Below, one piece after another: positions 55,463 to 63,947 of a stretch of 64,000 bases of DNA. The first letter of the stretch is position 1. Each line of letters starts with the position of its first letter. The stretch comes from a virus. Where the stretch lies: positions 1 through 64,000 of IMG/VR virus record IMGVR_UViG_3300037294_000405. One strand, given 5' to 3'. The notes under the pieces were generated by a model, which saw nothing but the letters and a program-made list of their open reading frames with translations, was not told the origin of the DNA and did not search any database. The position numbers and the translations under genes are program-made.

Positions 55463-58039
55463 ATGGCAACTAGAAAAAATACATTTTTACTTAAACGTTC
55501 TAATGTCGCTGGAAATATACCAACAGCTGGACAAATACAATTAGGTGAATTAGCGTTAAACACTTCTGATGTTAAATTATACGCATCTGGAACGACAACC
55601 AATTCTATTCTACAAATAGGTTGGGATAGGGTATCACGAACAGGTGATACTATGACGGGAACTCTTTACGCACCAACTTTTACGGGTAACCTTAATGGTT
55701 TAGCTTCATTAGCTACATCAGCAACAACCGCTTTGAACTCAACACAACTGAACGGGCAATTAGCTTCGTTCTATTACCCAGCTAGTAACCCTAACGGATA
55801 TACAACGAATACAGGTACAGTAACTGCTGTTAATAACGGTAATGGTATGAACTTTAGTAATTTTACTACATCTGGTACGATTACTTTGGGTACACCATCA
55901 TCATTGACCCTAAGTAGTACGAATAGTGTTACAACAAATAGTCATACACATGCTTTTGCTCCTGGTGGGACAACTGGTCAATACATAACTGGTGCTGGAA
56001 CATTGGTAACGTTCCCAACAATACCTACTGTTAATGACGGTACGTTGAGTATGGCGACAAGTGGTATAGCTACGGGGTCTGCTTCGTTTACGGCTAACCA
56101 AGCTGGGGGTAGCACTTTTACTGTAAACGTACCAGCAACTAATTTAAGTATTGGTTCTAATACCTCAACAGTTGTTAGAGTTGATTCATCAACTGGTACT
56201 AATACTACATTACCTGTGGCCACAGTATCATTGGCTGGTGTGCTTACATCGACTGATTGGTCGACATTTAATGGTAAACAAACTCAAATTAATGGGACTG
56301 GTTTTGTTAAAGCAGTTGGTACAACGATAAGTTATGATAATAGCACTTATTATTTAGCTAGTAATCCTAACGGATATACAACAAATGTTGGTACGGTAAC
56401 TGCTGTTAATAGTGGTAATGGTATTAATTTCACCAACTTTAGCACATCTGGTACAATTACTTTGGGTACACCTTCTAGTACCACACTTGCTTCAACCAAC
56501 GCAACGACAACAAATAGTCATACGCATGCGTTTGCTCCTGGTGGAACAACAGCACAATATATAACTGGTGCTGGAACTTTGGTTACATTTCCAACAATAC
56601 CAACGGTGAATGATGGTGCTCTTACCCTAGCAACTAGTGGTATAGCTACTGGTAGTGCTTCGTTTACAGCAAACCAAGCTGGTGCAAGTACCTTTACGGT
56701 GAATGTACCAGCAACTAATTTAAGTATTGGTGTTAGTAGTGGAACACAAGTTAGGGTCGACTCCTCAACTGGTGCTGATGTTGACTTACCTGTTGCTAGT
56801 GCAACTTTAGCTGGAATTGTAACAACAGGTGCTCAAACATTTGCTGGGACAAAAACATTTAGTAGTACAATAAACGGTAGTGTTACTGGTAGTGCTGGTA
56901 GTGCAACAAATACTAATTTTGTTTATTTAAACGATACGAATACCAACGCTAATTTTTATATTTCTTTTGGCGATGTAACTAACAATTATTCTCGTTTGTT
57001 TACTGATGCTGCAAGTCTTTATTATAACCCTAGTATTGATACGCTTTACTCTAGTTATTTTGTGGGATTGGCATCAAACGCAACTGATTCGGTAAATTCC
57101 GCATTTGTTGGTATTAATAATACACCATCTACAAACGCAACATATTATTTAACATTTACCTCAAGTATTTCTGGGAATCAACAATTAAGAGTTGATTCAA
57201 GTACTTTAACATTTAACCCAAGTACTGATACGCTTACGGTTGCTAATTTAGCTGGTAACGCATCTACAGCAACTAATTCTGCAAATATCGCAGTTACTAA
57301 CACCACAACCACTAGTGGTACTTATTATTTAACATTTACATCTGGTGTTTCTGGTAACCAAGTTTTAAGAACTGATTCAAGTACTTTAACATATAACCCA
57401 AATACTAATGCGTTAGCTACTGGTATTTTAAGTGCAAGCGATTATGTTGAATGTGTTGGTTATGGTCAATTTAGGAGTGGTGTTTCTGGGGATAGAGTTT
57501 TTATTGGTGACCCATTTGGTAATGGCCCTGTTGGTGTTTGGGATGCATCATCCCAAAAAGATATAGCAGTTTTTAGGGTTAGTAATGGGATATTCTACTA
57601 CGCTAATCAAAAAATACAAAGTAGTATTAGCACAGGTTATGTTTCTATTGGTGGTAGCCCTACTGGTAATGGTAGATTTGAAGTAATTGGTGATAACGGT
57701 GCTGGTGTATCTATCTACGCTAGTGATGATATAGTAGCTTTCTCTGATGTATCAGTTAAAGAAAATATTAGACCAATTGTTGATGTTATTGGTAGAGTTC
57801 TAAACTCTAGAGGTATTATTTATGATAGAATTGATAGTAAAACTAAAAATAATATTGGTTTTATTGCACAAGAATTAGAGGAACAATTTCCAGAGTTAGT
57901 TGTGACCAATGAAGACGGTACAAAAGCAGTTAAATATCAAAACGCTGTGGCTGTTCTATTTGAAGCAGTTAAAGAGCAACAGAAACAACTTGATGGGATG
58001 CAAGAACAAATAAATAACATATTAAGTAAATTAAAATAA
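55463..58039 (+). CDS. Long tail fibre with repeats and C-terminal S74 chaperone domain, 858 aa
   Basis: N-terminal attachment domain (residues 1-60), then a Gly/Thr/Ser-rich shaft. A block of 192 residues occurs twice in tandem (starting near 55781 and 56357), with NPNGYTTNxGTVTAVNxGNG, THAFAPGGTT and LPVA(T/S)V/A marking each copy. Residues about 750-858 are a peptidase S74 domain: SVKENIRPI, IIYDRIDSKTKNNIGFIAQE and NAVAVLFEAVKEQQKQ, ending in a short coiled coil. S74 domains trimerise the fibre and then cut themselves off. The Ser before VKEN (DVSVKEN) fits the cleavage position. Confidence 0.9.
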   Translation: MATRKNTFLLKRSNVAGNIPTAGQIQLGELALNTSDVKLYASGTTTNSILQIGWDRVSRTGDTMTGTLYAPTFTGNLNGLASLATSATTALNSTQLNGQLASFYYPASNPNGYTTNTGTVTAVNNGNGMNFSNFTTSGTITLGTPSSLTLSSTNSVTTNSHTHAFAPGGTTGQYITGAGTLVTFPTIPTVNDGTLSMATSGIATGSASFTANQAGGSTFTVNVPATNLSIGSNTSTVVRVDSSTGTNTTLPVATVSLAGVLTSTDWSTFNGKQTQINGTGFVKAVGTTISYDNSTYYLASNPNGYTTNVGTVTAVNSGNGINFTNFSTSGTITLGTPSSTTLASTNATTTNSHTHAFAPGGTTAQYITGAGTLVTFPTIPTVNDGALTLATSGIATGSASFTANQAGASTFTVNVPATNLSIGVSSGTQVRVDSSTGADVDLPVASATLAGIVTTGAQTFAGTKTFSSTINGSVTGSAGSATNTNFVYLNDTNTNANFYISFGDVTNNYSRLFTDAASLYYNPSIDTLYSSYFVGLASNATDSVNSAFVGINNTPSTNATYYLTFTSSISGNQQLRVDSSTLTFNPSTDTLTVANLAGNASTATNSANIAVTNTTTTSGTYYLTFTSGVSGNQVLRTDSSTLTYNPNTNALATGILSASDYVECVGYGQFRSGVSGDRVFIGDPFGNGPVGVWDASSQKDIAVFRVSNGIFYYANQKIQSSISTGYVSIGGSPTGNGRFEVIGDNGAGVSIYASDDIVAFSDVSVKENIRPIVDVIGRVLNSRGIIYDRIDSKTKNNIGFIAQELEEQFPELVVTNEDGTKAVKYQNAVAVLFEAVKEQQKQLDGMQEQINNILSKLK
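55781..56930 (+). repeat. Tandem 576-bp in-frame repeat in the fibre gene
   Basis: Two copies offset by exactly 576 bp (192 codons), seen from GCTAGTAA-CC at 55781 and 56357 onward. The DNA is diverged at third positions, so the duplication is not recent. Confidence 0.8.
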
Positions 58040-58042
58040 CAC

Positions 58043-58687
58043 ATGGCTTTACCGTTAAATGGTCAAATAAGTATCGGGATGATTAGAACTGAATTAGGTA
58101 TACCTAATCAAAGCCCATTTTCGTTAAATACATCTGTTCTACAAAACTATGTAACTTTAAACCAATTCAGCCCATATCTACCATCTGAAGCTAGATTATC
58201 TTCTTGGCGTGGATATGACCACACATCTGGAGGGGGTGGGTTACCTAGTGGTAGTTATGAACTATACTTAGCTTGGGGTGAAACTAAAGCTTCAAGTTGT
58301 ATAGGGTTAGTATATACATATTATACAGATGGGGTTACTTTAGATGAATCCACAGTTTTATATACTGTATATGGTCAAACGGACCCTTCATATTTAGCAC
58401 AAGCTGGGTGGTATTCAGACGGGTTATTTTCAATATATTGGGATGGTTCTGGTTTTGTTGGGGTTCTTTCACTTTGTCGTAGACCATCATTTGTATTATA
58501 TGATAATTGCTTTTTCGGACAAAAATTAGGTAGTTTTTATTTAGAAAACGATGATTTTTCAACATCTAATTATATATACACAGATGATGAGTTAAGAAAA
58601 GTATATAATTATCAAGGTATTGTTTCAGATAACACTTACTATAGAAACTACGATTCGAAAGGTTTAGGTGAATTAAATAATTGTTAA
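58043..58687 (+). CDS. Fibre tip/receptor-binding protein candidate, 214 aa
   Basis: N-terminus NGQISIGMIRTELGIPNQSP and FSLNTSVLQNYVTLNQFSPY, then a short Gly linker (TSGGGGLPSGSY). The first part is a motif used by many phage fibre tips (ISxxxIRTELG...SLN). The C-terminal 145 residues (YELYLAWGETKASSCIGLVY onward) are Tyr/Asp/Ser-rich and look like a variable globular head. It starts 3 bp after the S74 fibre gene and 6 bp before the next, in one operon. A receptor-recognition role is inferred. Confidence 0.75.
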   Translation: MALPLNGQISIGMIRTELGIPNQSPFSLNTSVLQNYVTLNQFSPYLPSEARLSSWRGYDHTSGGGGLPSGSYELYLAWGETKASSCIGLVYTYYTDGVTLDESTVLYTVYGQTDPSYLAQAGWYSDGLFSIYWDGSGFVGVLSLCRRPSFVLYDNCFFGQKLGSFYLENDDFSTSNYIYTDDELRKVYNYQGIVSDNTYYRNYDSKGLGELNNC

Positions 58688-58693
58688 TAATTT

Positions 58694-59326
58694 ATGAAAA
58701 ACACATCGGTTTACGGAAAAACGTTCTTTTATCAAAAAGGACCAATAGTTACAACACTACCATGGTCTAGACCAGACCATTTAAAAATGAGAGCTTTTTT
58801 TGAAGACATTAGAGATAACACGTCTATAATGGAAAGATATGATTTATATATCTTAGGAGGCGTTCTTTGGGATTATAAAAACACTTGGGATTTGGATATA
58901 AACATTACAGGACCGATTGAAAACTACATTAAGCTAGAAGAAGATTTTTCTAAGTTATATGACTTAGCTTTAAATAAACACAAAATACTTATAGATGTAT
59001 CTTGGGTGAGTGAAAGACCTTTAGATAGAAATTATGAAGAATTAGAAAATTCTAACTTTATGGGAGAAGACATAGATTCAATAAGATTTTCTTACACAAA
59101 AAAACAGATAGGTGATGTATTAAACGAAATAGATTTATCTATATTAGCAAAAGAAGAAGATAGAATAACTAACAATTTGGTAAAAAACAATTGGTCAAAC
59201 TGGAAAATAAAAAAAGGGCTTGTTGATAAGTTAAAGAATATAAGTCCTAAGAAAGCAATTATAACCTACCCAGTAGAAACTTTTTTAAATAATAACGATG
59301 AACACTATTATTTAAACATAAATTAA
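58694..59326 (+). CDS. Nucleotidyltransferase-fold protein candidate, 210 aa
   Basis: The stretch LYILGGVLWDYKNTWDLDIN fits the DNA polymerase beta superfamily pattern hG(G/S)-x9-13-DhDh: GG, nine residues, then DLD with the two metal-binding Asp. Residue IDVSWVSERP lies where the third acid or its strand is expected. The remainder is helical with many Lys and Asn. What it modifies is unknown; a minimal NTase in the fibre operon could act on a host RNA or protein, or be structural. No signal or membrane segment. Confidence 0.65.
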   Translation: MKNTSVYGKTFFYQKGPIVTTLPWSRPDHLKMRAFFEDIRDNTSIMERYDLYILGGVLWDYKNTWDLDINITGPIENYIKLEEDFSKLYDLALNKHKILIDVSWVSERPLDRNYEELENSNFMGEDIDSIRFSYTKKQIGDVLNEIDLSILAKEEDRITNNLVKNNWSNWKIKKGLVDKLKNISPKKAIITYPVETFLNNNDEHYYLNIN

Positions 59327-59357
59327 AAACCATGTGGTAGATAAACGAATAATTATT

Positions 59358-59507
59358 TTATTCATCATATAAATCTTTTTTAGGTGTACATTTTTCCCTA
59401 ATTAATTTTTCAACGAAAGCAAACATTTTTAACCCGTTATCATCACAATACTTTTTTAAAAGTTCGTGAGTGGTTGGTGTTATTTTTAAGTTTTTATCCC
59501 TTTTCAT
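59358..59507 (-). CDS. Ribbon-helix-helix regulator, 49 aa
   Basis: Small DNA-binding protein with one RHH (Arc/MetJ/CopG type) domain: KNLKITPTTHELLKKYCDDN gives the beta strand and first helix, GLKMFAFVEKLIREKC the second helix. The ATG at 59507 is used; the frame to 59564 would cover the iterated operator. Three 11-bp repeats at 59520-59550 lie just upstream, suggesting autoregulation, as RHH proteins bind tandem direct repeats. It is the only minus-strand gene between the fibre operon and sheath gene and may regulate the divergent sheath transcription. Confidence 0.8.
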   Translation of the reverse strand: MKRDKNLKITPTTHELLKKYCDDNGLKMFAFVEKLIREKCTPKKDLYDE

Positions 59508-59519
59508 AATGTTTTTTGA

Positions 59520-59550
59520 TATAAGTATTTCAAAAGTATGACAAAAGTAT
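59520..59550 (-). promoter_or_regulatory. Three 11-bp direct repeats, RHH operator candidate
   Basis: On the minus strand ATACTTTTG, ATACTTTTG, ATACTTATA begin every 11 bp (plus-strand starts 59520, 59531, 59542). The repeats also contain the -7-like TACTTTTG, so binding would block the gene's own promoter. Confidence 0.6.
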
Positions 59551-59612
59551 GAAAAAAAACACACTAAAACGAATTTATCTTTTTAATCATCCCTACTTTT
59601 GAGAAAAACTTA

Positions 59613-59626
59613 ATATTTATAATAAA
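59613..59626 (+). promoter_or_regulatory. Late promoter motif of the sheath gene
   Basis: ATATTTATAATAAA, 45 bp before the sheath ATG. Confidence 0.65.
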
Positions 59627-59671
59627 GAAAACTATAAAGTAAATAATAACAAAAAATAAAATCTTAAAAAA

Positions 59672-62530
59672 ATGGCAACAAAAGTATTCGTAAGTCCTGG
59701 TGTTTATACTTCAGAAAAAGACTTAAGTTTTATTACACGTCAAGTAGGTGTTACAACATTGGGGTTAGTTGGAGAAACAACAATAGGACCAGCTTTTCAA
59801 CCAATCTTTGTTAGCAACTATGGTGAATTTCAATCTTTCTTTGGTGGTACAAACCCAGCAAAAATAAAAGACAACGGAGCACCAAAATATGAACTTCCAT
59901 ACATTGCAAAATCATATTTAACACAATCTAACCAATTATTCGTAACTAGAGTATTAGGTTTTTCTGGTTTCTATGCTGGTTTATCGTGGGGTATTACACT
60001 TCAAGGTGCATTAGACCCAGCTACAGTTGTAGCAAGTGCTACCAATACTTATACTGGTGGTACCTCTGATTCATTAATTTCATTTACCGCAACATCTGCT
60101 GGTACTATTGTTACTCTTGTTTCCGCTGAACCAATTATTCAAGACCTTATCGATAACGGAATATTAGATAGTACATTATCTGTATTACCTTTTTCAAATA
60201 TAGGATACGCTTCTCAAATTGGCGCTAACTATATTAAAAACGGTGCTAATTTTAGTGGGGCCGAATTTAGTGTTTATTTAGACGCTAAAGGTCAAGACCC
60301 ATCTGGTGCTTTTATTACAGGTACAACTAGTGGTGTTACTACATTATATAATGGTACTGCTTATGTTGATGTTGAAAATAAATTAGTAGCGTTATTACGC
60401 TCTAGAGGTGGAATTAACTCAGATACACAGTACCCAGCATTCGAAGTTACTGGCGTAACAAACGCTGTTGTGTTTGACCCAAATGTTGTTGGTGCAATAA
60501 CTAATCCATTAGGTGATTTTGCTTTAACTGGTGTTTCTAATACCCAAGGTTTATTTAACAACTTAATGTCTTTGGATAAAACTAAAAAGAACTATTTACC
60601 TAGAGTATTAGGTAGAACAGTTCCAGATGGTAATACACCATTGTTCCTTGAAGAATTTTATGACAAAATGTTTGAAACTCTTAATGACAACGATAAAATA
60701 TACGGTATTAACTATGATGTTGTTGAATATAATGATGAATTTTCTGATTATCAACAACAATTCCAACCAGCTGTAACACCTTATGTTGTATCTGAGTTAC
60801 GTGGTAATAAATTATTAAGATTATTCAGATTCTGGACTATATCTGATGGTAACGCTGCTAATGAACAATTTAAAATATCTATTAGAAATATTAAATTGGA
60901 CACTAAAGAATTTGATGTTGTAGTTAGAGCTTTCTTCGATACTGATGCTCAACCAACAGTATTGGAAGCTTTTGGCCGTTGTACAATGGACCCAACTTCT
61001 AACAACTATATTGGTAGAAGAATAGGTACACTTGATGGTTTTTATCCTTCTAAATCTTCTTATGTGTTGTGTGAATTAGATGAATCATCTAACACTAGCG
61101 ATGCGTTCCCAGCTGGTTTCGTGGGTTACCCAATACGTGATTACCAATTAAATTCTAACACTACGGTTGTTGACCCTAAGTTAACTTACAAAACTGAATA
61201 TGGTGCATTTGAAAACAAACGTAAATATTATTTAGGTATTTCTGAAACTATGGGTATTGACGCTGATTTCTTTGATTACAAAGGTAAACCACAAACAATA
61301 TCTCCAGATATGTGGACAGGTATGACAAATGGTTTCCACATGGATATAGATGCATCTGCTTCTACAATCGATAACGTAACTATGGTTATTAATAGCACGG
61401 GTGGTACTTATAGTCCAATCTTCTTGTTCGACACAGGTGACTGGCAATTTAGAACTGATAGTGGGTTGGTTAATGGACCATACGAAAAAATTTACGCTCG
61501 TAAATTTACATTTGCACCATATGGTGGATATGATGGATGGGATATTTATAGAACTAGAAGAAGTAATTTAGATAGTTTTATTATCAACGGTACTAACGGT
61601 GCTAAAGGTAAAGATTCACAAGCATTTAAAATTAAAACACTTACAAATGGTGACATTGGTATTAACTCTGATTACTATGCTTATTTAGAAGCTATCTGGA
61701 CATTCAAAAACCCAGAAGCTGTTAATGTTAGTGTATTTGCTACGCCTGGTATTGATAATTTTGACAACACTAATTTAATTGAAGCAACTATTGATATGAT
61801 TGAAACCGATAGAGCTGACTCATTATACATTATGACAACTCCAGACACTGACGGTGGTGATGTGATGGGTGTAGAAGACGTAACTGATTTCTTAGATGGA
61901 ATGTACGATAGTAACTACTCATGTACTTACTGGCCTTGGATTCAAGTAAACGATACAGAAAACAACGTTTATATTTTCATGCCACCAACAAGAGATGTAG
62001 TAAGAAACATTGCTTTAACTGACAACATTTCATTCCCATGGTTCGCAGTTGCTGGTATTCAAAGAGGTGATGTTGATGCTGTACAAGCTCGTAAAAAATT
62101 GACTCTTGCTGAAAGAGATGAGCTTTATGATAACAGAATTAACCCAATTGCTACTTTCACATCTGACGGTATTAAAATTTGGGGTAATAAAACGTTACAA
62201 GTTAAAGAGTCTGCTCTTAACAGAATTAACGTTAGAAGATTGTTATTACAAGCTAGAAAACTTATTTCTGCCGTATCTATCAGATTGTTGTTTGAACAAA
62301 ACGATAGTGTTGTTAGAAACCAATTCTTAGCACTTGTAAACCCAATCTTGGATAACATTAGAAGTGAGAGAGGTTTAACCGACTTCCGTGTGGTTCTTTC
62401 AAACGACCCAGAGGACATCGATAGAAACCAATTGACTGGTCAAATCTTCTTGAAACCGACTAGAGCTTTAGAGTTCATTCAATTAGAATTCGTAATTATG
62501 AATACAGGTGCGTCTTTCGACAATATCTAA
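59672..62530 (+). CDS. 18: Tail sheath protein (gp18-like)
   Basis: Contractile tail sheath. The N-terminus MATKVFVSPGVYTSEKDLSF with FITRQVGVTTLGLVGETTIG and VSNYGEFQSFFGG is typical (T4 gp18: SPGV...TVQ...T...G). The C-terminal domain has LTLAERDELYDNRINPIATF, IKIWGNKTLQ, ALNRINVRRLLLQARKLISA and the conserved inner-domain end GQIFLKPTRALEFIQLEFVI. At 952 residues it is nearly 300 longer than T4 gp18 (659); the extra mass lies in the surface-exposed middle (residues about 130-600), as is common for sheaths of large phages. Followed by a terminator. Confidence 0.96.
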   Translation: MATKVFVSPGVYTSEKDLSFITRQVGVTTLGLVGETTIGPAFQPIFVSNYGEFQSFFGGTNPAKIKDNGAPKYELPYIAKSYLTQSNQLFVTRVLGFSGFYAGLSWGITLQGALDPATVVASATNTYTGGTSDSLISFTATSAGTIVTLVSAEPIIQDLIDNGILDSTLSVLPFSNIGYASQIGANYIKNGANFSGAEFSVYLDAKGQDPSGAFITGTTSGVTTLYNGTAYVDVENKLVALLRSRGGINSDTQYPAFEVTGVTNAVVFDPNVVGAITNPLGDFALTGVSNTQGLFNNLMSLDKTKKNYLPRVLGRTVPDGNTPLFLEEFYDKMFETLNDNDKIYGINYDVVEYNDEFSDYQQQFQPAVTPYVVSELRGNKLLRLFRFWTISDGNAANEQFKISIRNIKLDTKEFDVVVRAFFDTDAQPTVLEAFGRCTMDPTSNNYIGRRIGTLDGFYPSKSSYVLCELDESSNTSDAFPAGFVGYPIRDYQLNSNTTVVDPKLTYKTEYGAFENKRKYYLGISETMGIDADFFDYKGKPQTISPDMWTGMTNGFHMDIDASASTIDNVTMVINSTGGTYSPIFLFDTGDWQFRTDSGLVNGPYEKIYARKFTFAPYGGYDGWDIYRTRRSNLDSFIINGTNGAKGKDSQAFKIKTLTNGDIGINSDYYAYLEAIWTFKNPEAVNVSVFATPGIDNFDNTNLIEATIDMIETDRADSLYIMTTPDTDGGDVMGVEDVTDFLDGMYDSNYSCTYWPWIQVNDTENNVYIFMPPTRDVVRNIALTDNISFPWFAVAGIQRGDVDAVQARKKLTLAERDELYDNRINPIATFTSDGIKIWGNKTLQVKESALNRINVRRLLLQARKLISAVSIRLLFEQNDSVVRNQFLALVNPILDNIRSERGLTDFRVVLSNDPEDIDRNQLTGQIFLKPTRALEFIQLEFVIMNTGASFDNI

Positions 62531-62553
62531 TCATAAAAACATATTTAAACATC

Positions 62554-62580
62554 AAAGCTTCCATAACGGAAGCTTTTTTG
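62554..62580 (+). terminator. Terminator after the sheath gene
   Basis: AAAGCTTCC-ATAAC-GGAAGCTTT followed by T run (62554-62562 with 62568-62576). Confidence 0.88.
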
Positions 62581-62589
62581 TTTTATAAG

Positions 62590-62604
62590 ATATTTATAAT
62601 AAAA
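62590..62604 (+). promoter_or_regulatory. Late promoter motif, consensus copy
   Basis: ATATTTATAATAAAA, 7 bp before the ATG at 62612. Confidence 0.7.
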
Positions 62605-62611
62605 TAATATT

Positions 62612-63001
62612 ATGGCTAGGCTAAAAATTACACAAGAACAATATAACAAAATTATTTTACATGAACAAGCTTCACGTTCATCGTTGTTAGTTGAAACGAC
62701 AAATGAAGTTGTTTTAGGTGTTGCAAAGTTAGCTGGGTTAAAACTATCTGGTCAAAACGAAATAATCGCTAACAAAGCTTTAAATGACGCTAAAACTATG
62801 GGTTTAATCAAATCTACGTTAGAGGACGAAAATAAAGTTAAAGAATTGGTTGGTAAAATGGAAGAAAAAGGTATGAAGGACGTTGAAAGTTTTTTATCTA
62901 AGAATGTTGATTCGTTAGTTAAAAAATATAACCAATACGCAAAATCTGAAAAATTAGATTTTATATCAAAAACAAACCTTTTAGATTTAGGTAGTAAGTA
63001 A
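62612..63001 (+). CDS. Unknown helical protein, 129 aa
   Basis: Starts MARLKITQEQYNKIILHEQA, an N-terminal pattern seen in many small virion-associated proteins of these phages (a KIxxEQYxxIILHE-type peptide that often marks proteins packaged in or processed with the head). The rest is charged and helical. It lies between sheath and tube genes with its own late motif. Function unknown. Its last 15 bp overlap the 3' end of the frameshifted minus-strand gene. Confidence 0.7.
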   Translation: MARLKITQEQYNKIILHEQASRSSLLVETTNEVVLGVAKLAGLKLSGQNEIIANKALNDAKTMGLIKSTLEDENKVKELVGKMEEKGMKDVESFLSKNVDSLVKKYNQYAKSEKLDFISKTNLLDLGSK

Positions 63002-63285
63002 TTCACATAATAAGTCATAAACAACATCTATAACTTGTTTAGTATTTAAAGTAGTTGAATCTTCATTCGTTAACAATTTTTCATTATATTTTAATAAATA
63101 TAACTCATGAAATTCTTCAATTGGTAATGGGTTATCGATATCATTTTTAGATAAAATACCATAAACAAAACCACAAACTTTTTACTATCAATATAAGTAA
63201 CCCAATCACAAATATCTAAATATTCGTCTATACTTTTATCATATTGTTCAAATAATTCTTTTTTAGTGATTTTGATTTCTTTCAT
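62987..63285 (-). pseudogene. Frameshifted small gene (about 99 aa if restored)
   Basis: From ATG at 63285 the frame reads MKEIKITKKELFEQYDKSID to about YIDSKK. Then the sensible reading moves to another frame (VCGFVYGILSKNDIDNPLPI, EEFHELYLLKYNEKL) and continues to a TAA at 62987-62989. The shift lies at a run of five A (minus strand; 63179-63183 on the plus strand), and adding one A restores a 100-codon frame. It could be a real mutation, a sequencing homopolymer error or frameshifting. The KEIKITKKELFEQYD start resembles the neighbour's peptide style. A lone host-type -7 (TACCTTTG, complement of 63304-63311) lies upstream. Confidence 0.6.
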
Positions 63286-63412
63286 GATATTTATATTAAA
63301 GGACAAAGGTACGATTTTTTTTTTGACATTTACTAGTATATTTTTAAAAATGATTATATTTATAGGTAAGAAGAAAAATCTAAGAAAAAATTCTTAAAAA
63401 ATAACTCTTATG

Positions 63413-63427
63413 ATATTTATTATTAAA
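63413..63427 (+). promoter_or_regulatory. Late-type promoter motif of the tube gene
   Basis: ATATTTATTATTAAA, 31 bp before the tube ATG. Confidence 0.6.
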
Positions 63428-63458
63428 TAAGAACAACTAAAATTAAAAACACAAAGAC

Positions 63459-63947
63459 ATGCCTGATTTATTGATGAAAATGCCCTTACCATACGAACCT
63501 AAGAAAAAGAATCGTTGGTTAATTACATTCCCAGCAGATTTGGGTATCCAACAATGGTGGTTAGCATCTGCTTCTAGACCTTCAATTACACAAAATGAAG
63601 TTGAAATCCCGTTTCTTAACACATCTACTTGGGTAATCGGTAGATTTACTTGGGAAGCAATTGATGTAACATTCCGTGACCCAATCGGTCCTTCTGCTAC
63701 ACAAGCAATTATGGAGTGGGTACGTCTTCACTCTGAATCAATCACAGGTCGTCAAGGTTACGCTGCTGGTTACAAACGTCCAGTTGAACTTGAAATGCTT
63801 GACCCAACGGGTGTTGTTATCGAAAAATGGTTACTTGATGGAACAATGTTAACTAACGTTGGATTTGGTGACTTATCAATGGATGATGATGGTATTGCTG
63901 AAATTACAGCAACCCTTAGATTTGATAGAGCAATTTTATTATTCTAA
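63459..63947 (+). CDS. 19: Tail tube protein (gp19-like)
   Basis: Forms the inner tube of the contractile tail. The 162-residue product (T4 gp19 is 163) shows the family pattern: KKNRWLITFPADLGIQQWWL, ASASRPSITQNEVEIPFLN, FTWEAIDVTFRDPIGPSATQ, AIMEWVRLHSES and the closing VELEMLDPTGVVIEKW with DDDGIAEITATLRFDRAIL. The order sheath, small protein, tube matches T4 genes 18 and 19. The final 53 bp of the window after it hold no gene that can be judged. Confidence 0.95.
   Translation: MPDLLMKMPLPYEPKKKNRWLITFPADLGIQQWWLASASRPSITQNEVEIPFLNTSTWVIGRFTWEAIDVTFRDPIGPSATQAIMEWVRLHSESITGRQGYAAGYKRPVELEMLDPTGVVIEKWLLDGTMLTNVGFGDLSMDDDGIAEITATLRFDRAILLF

Noticed and set aside
63170-63190. Programmed -1 frameshift site
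   Set aside because: The heptamer is T-AAA-AAG rather than A-AAA-AAG and no downstream stimulatory structure is evident; a mutation or sequencing error is simpler.
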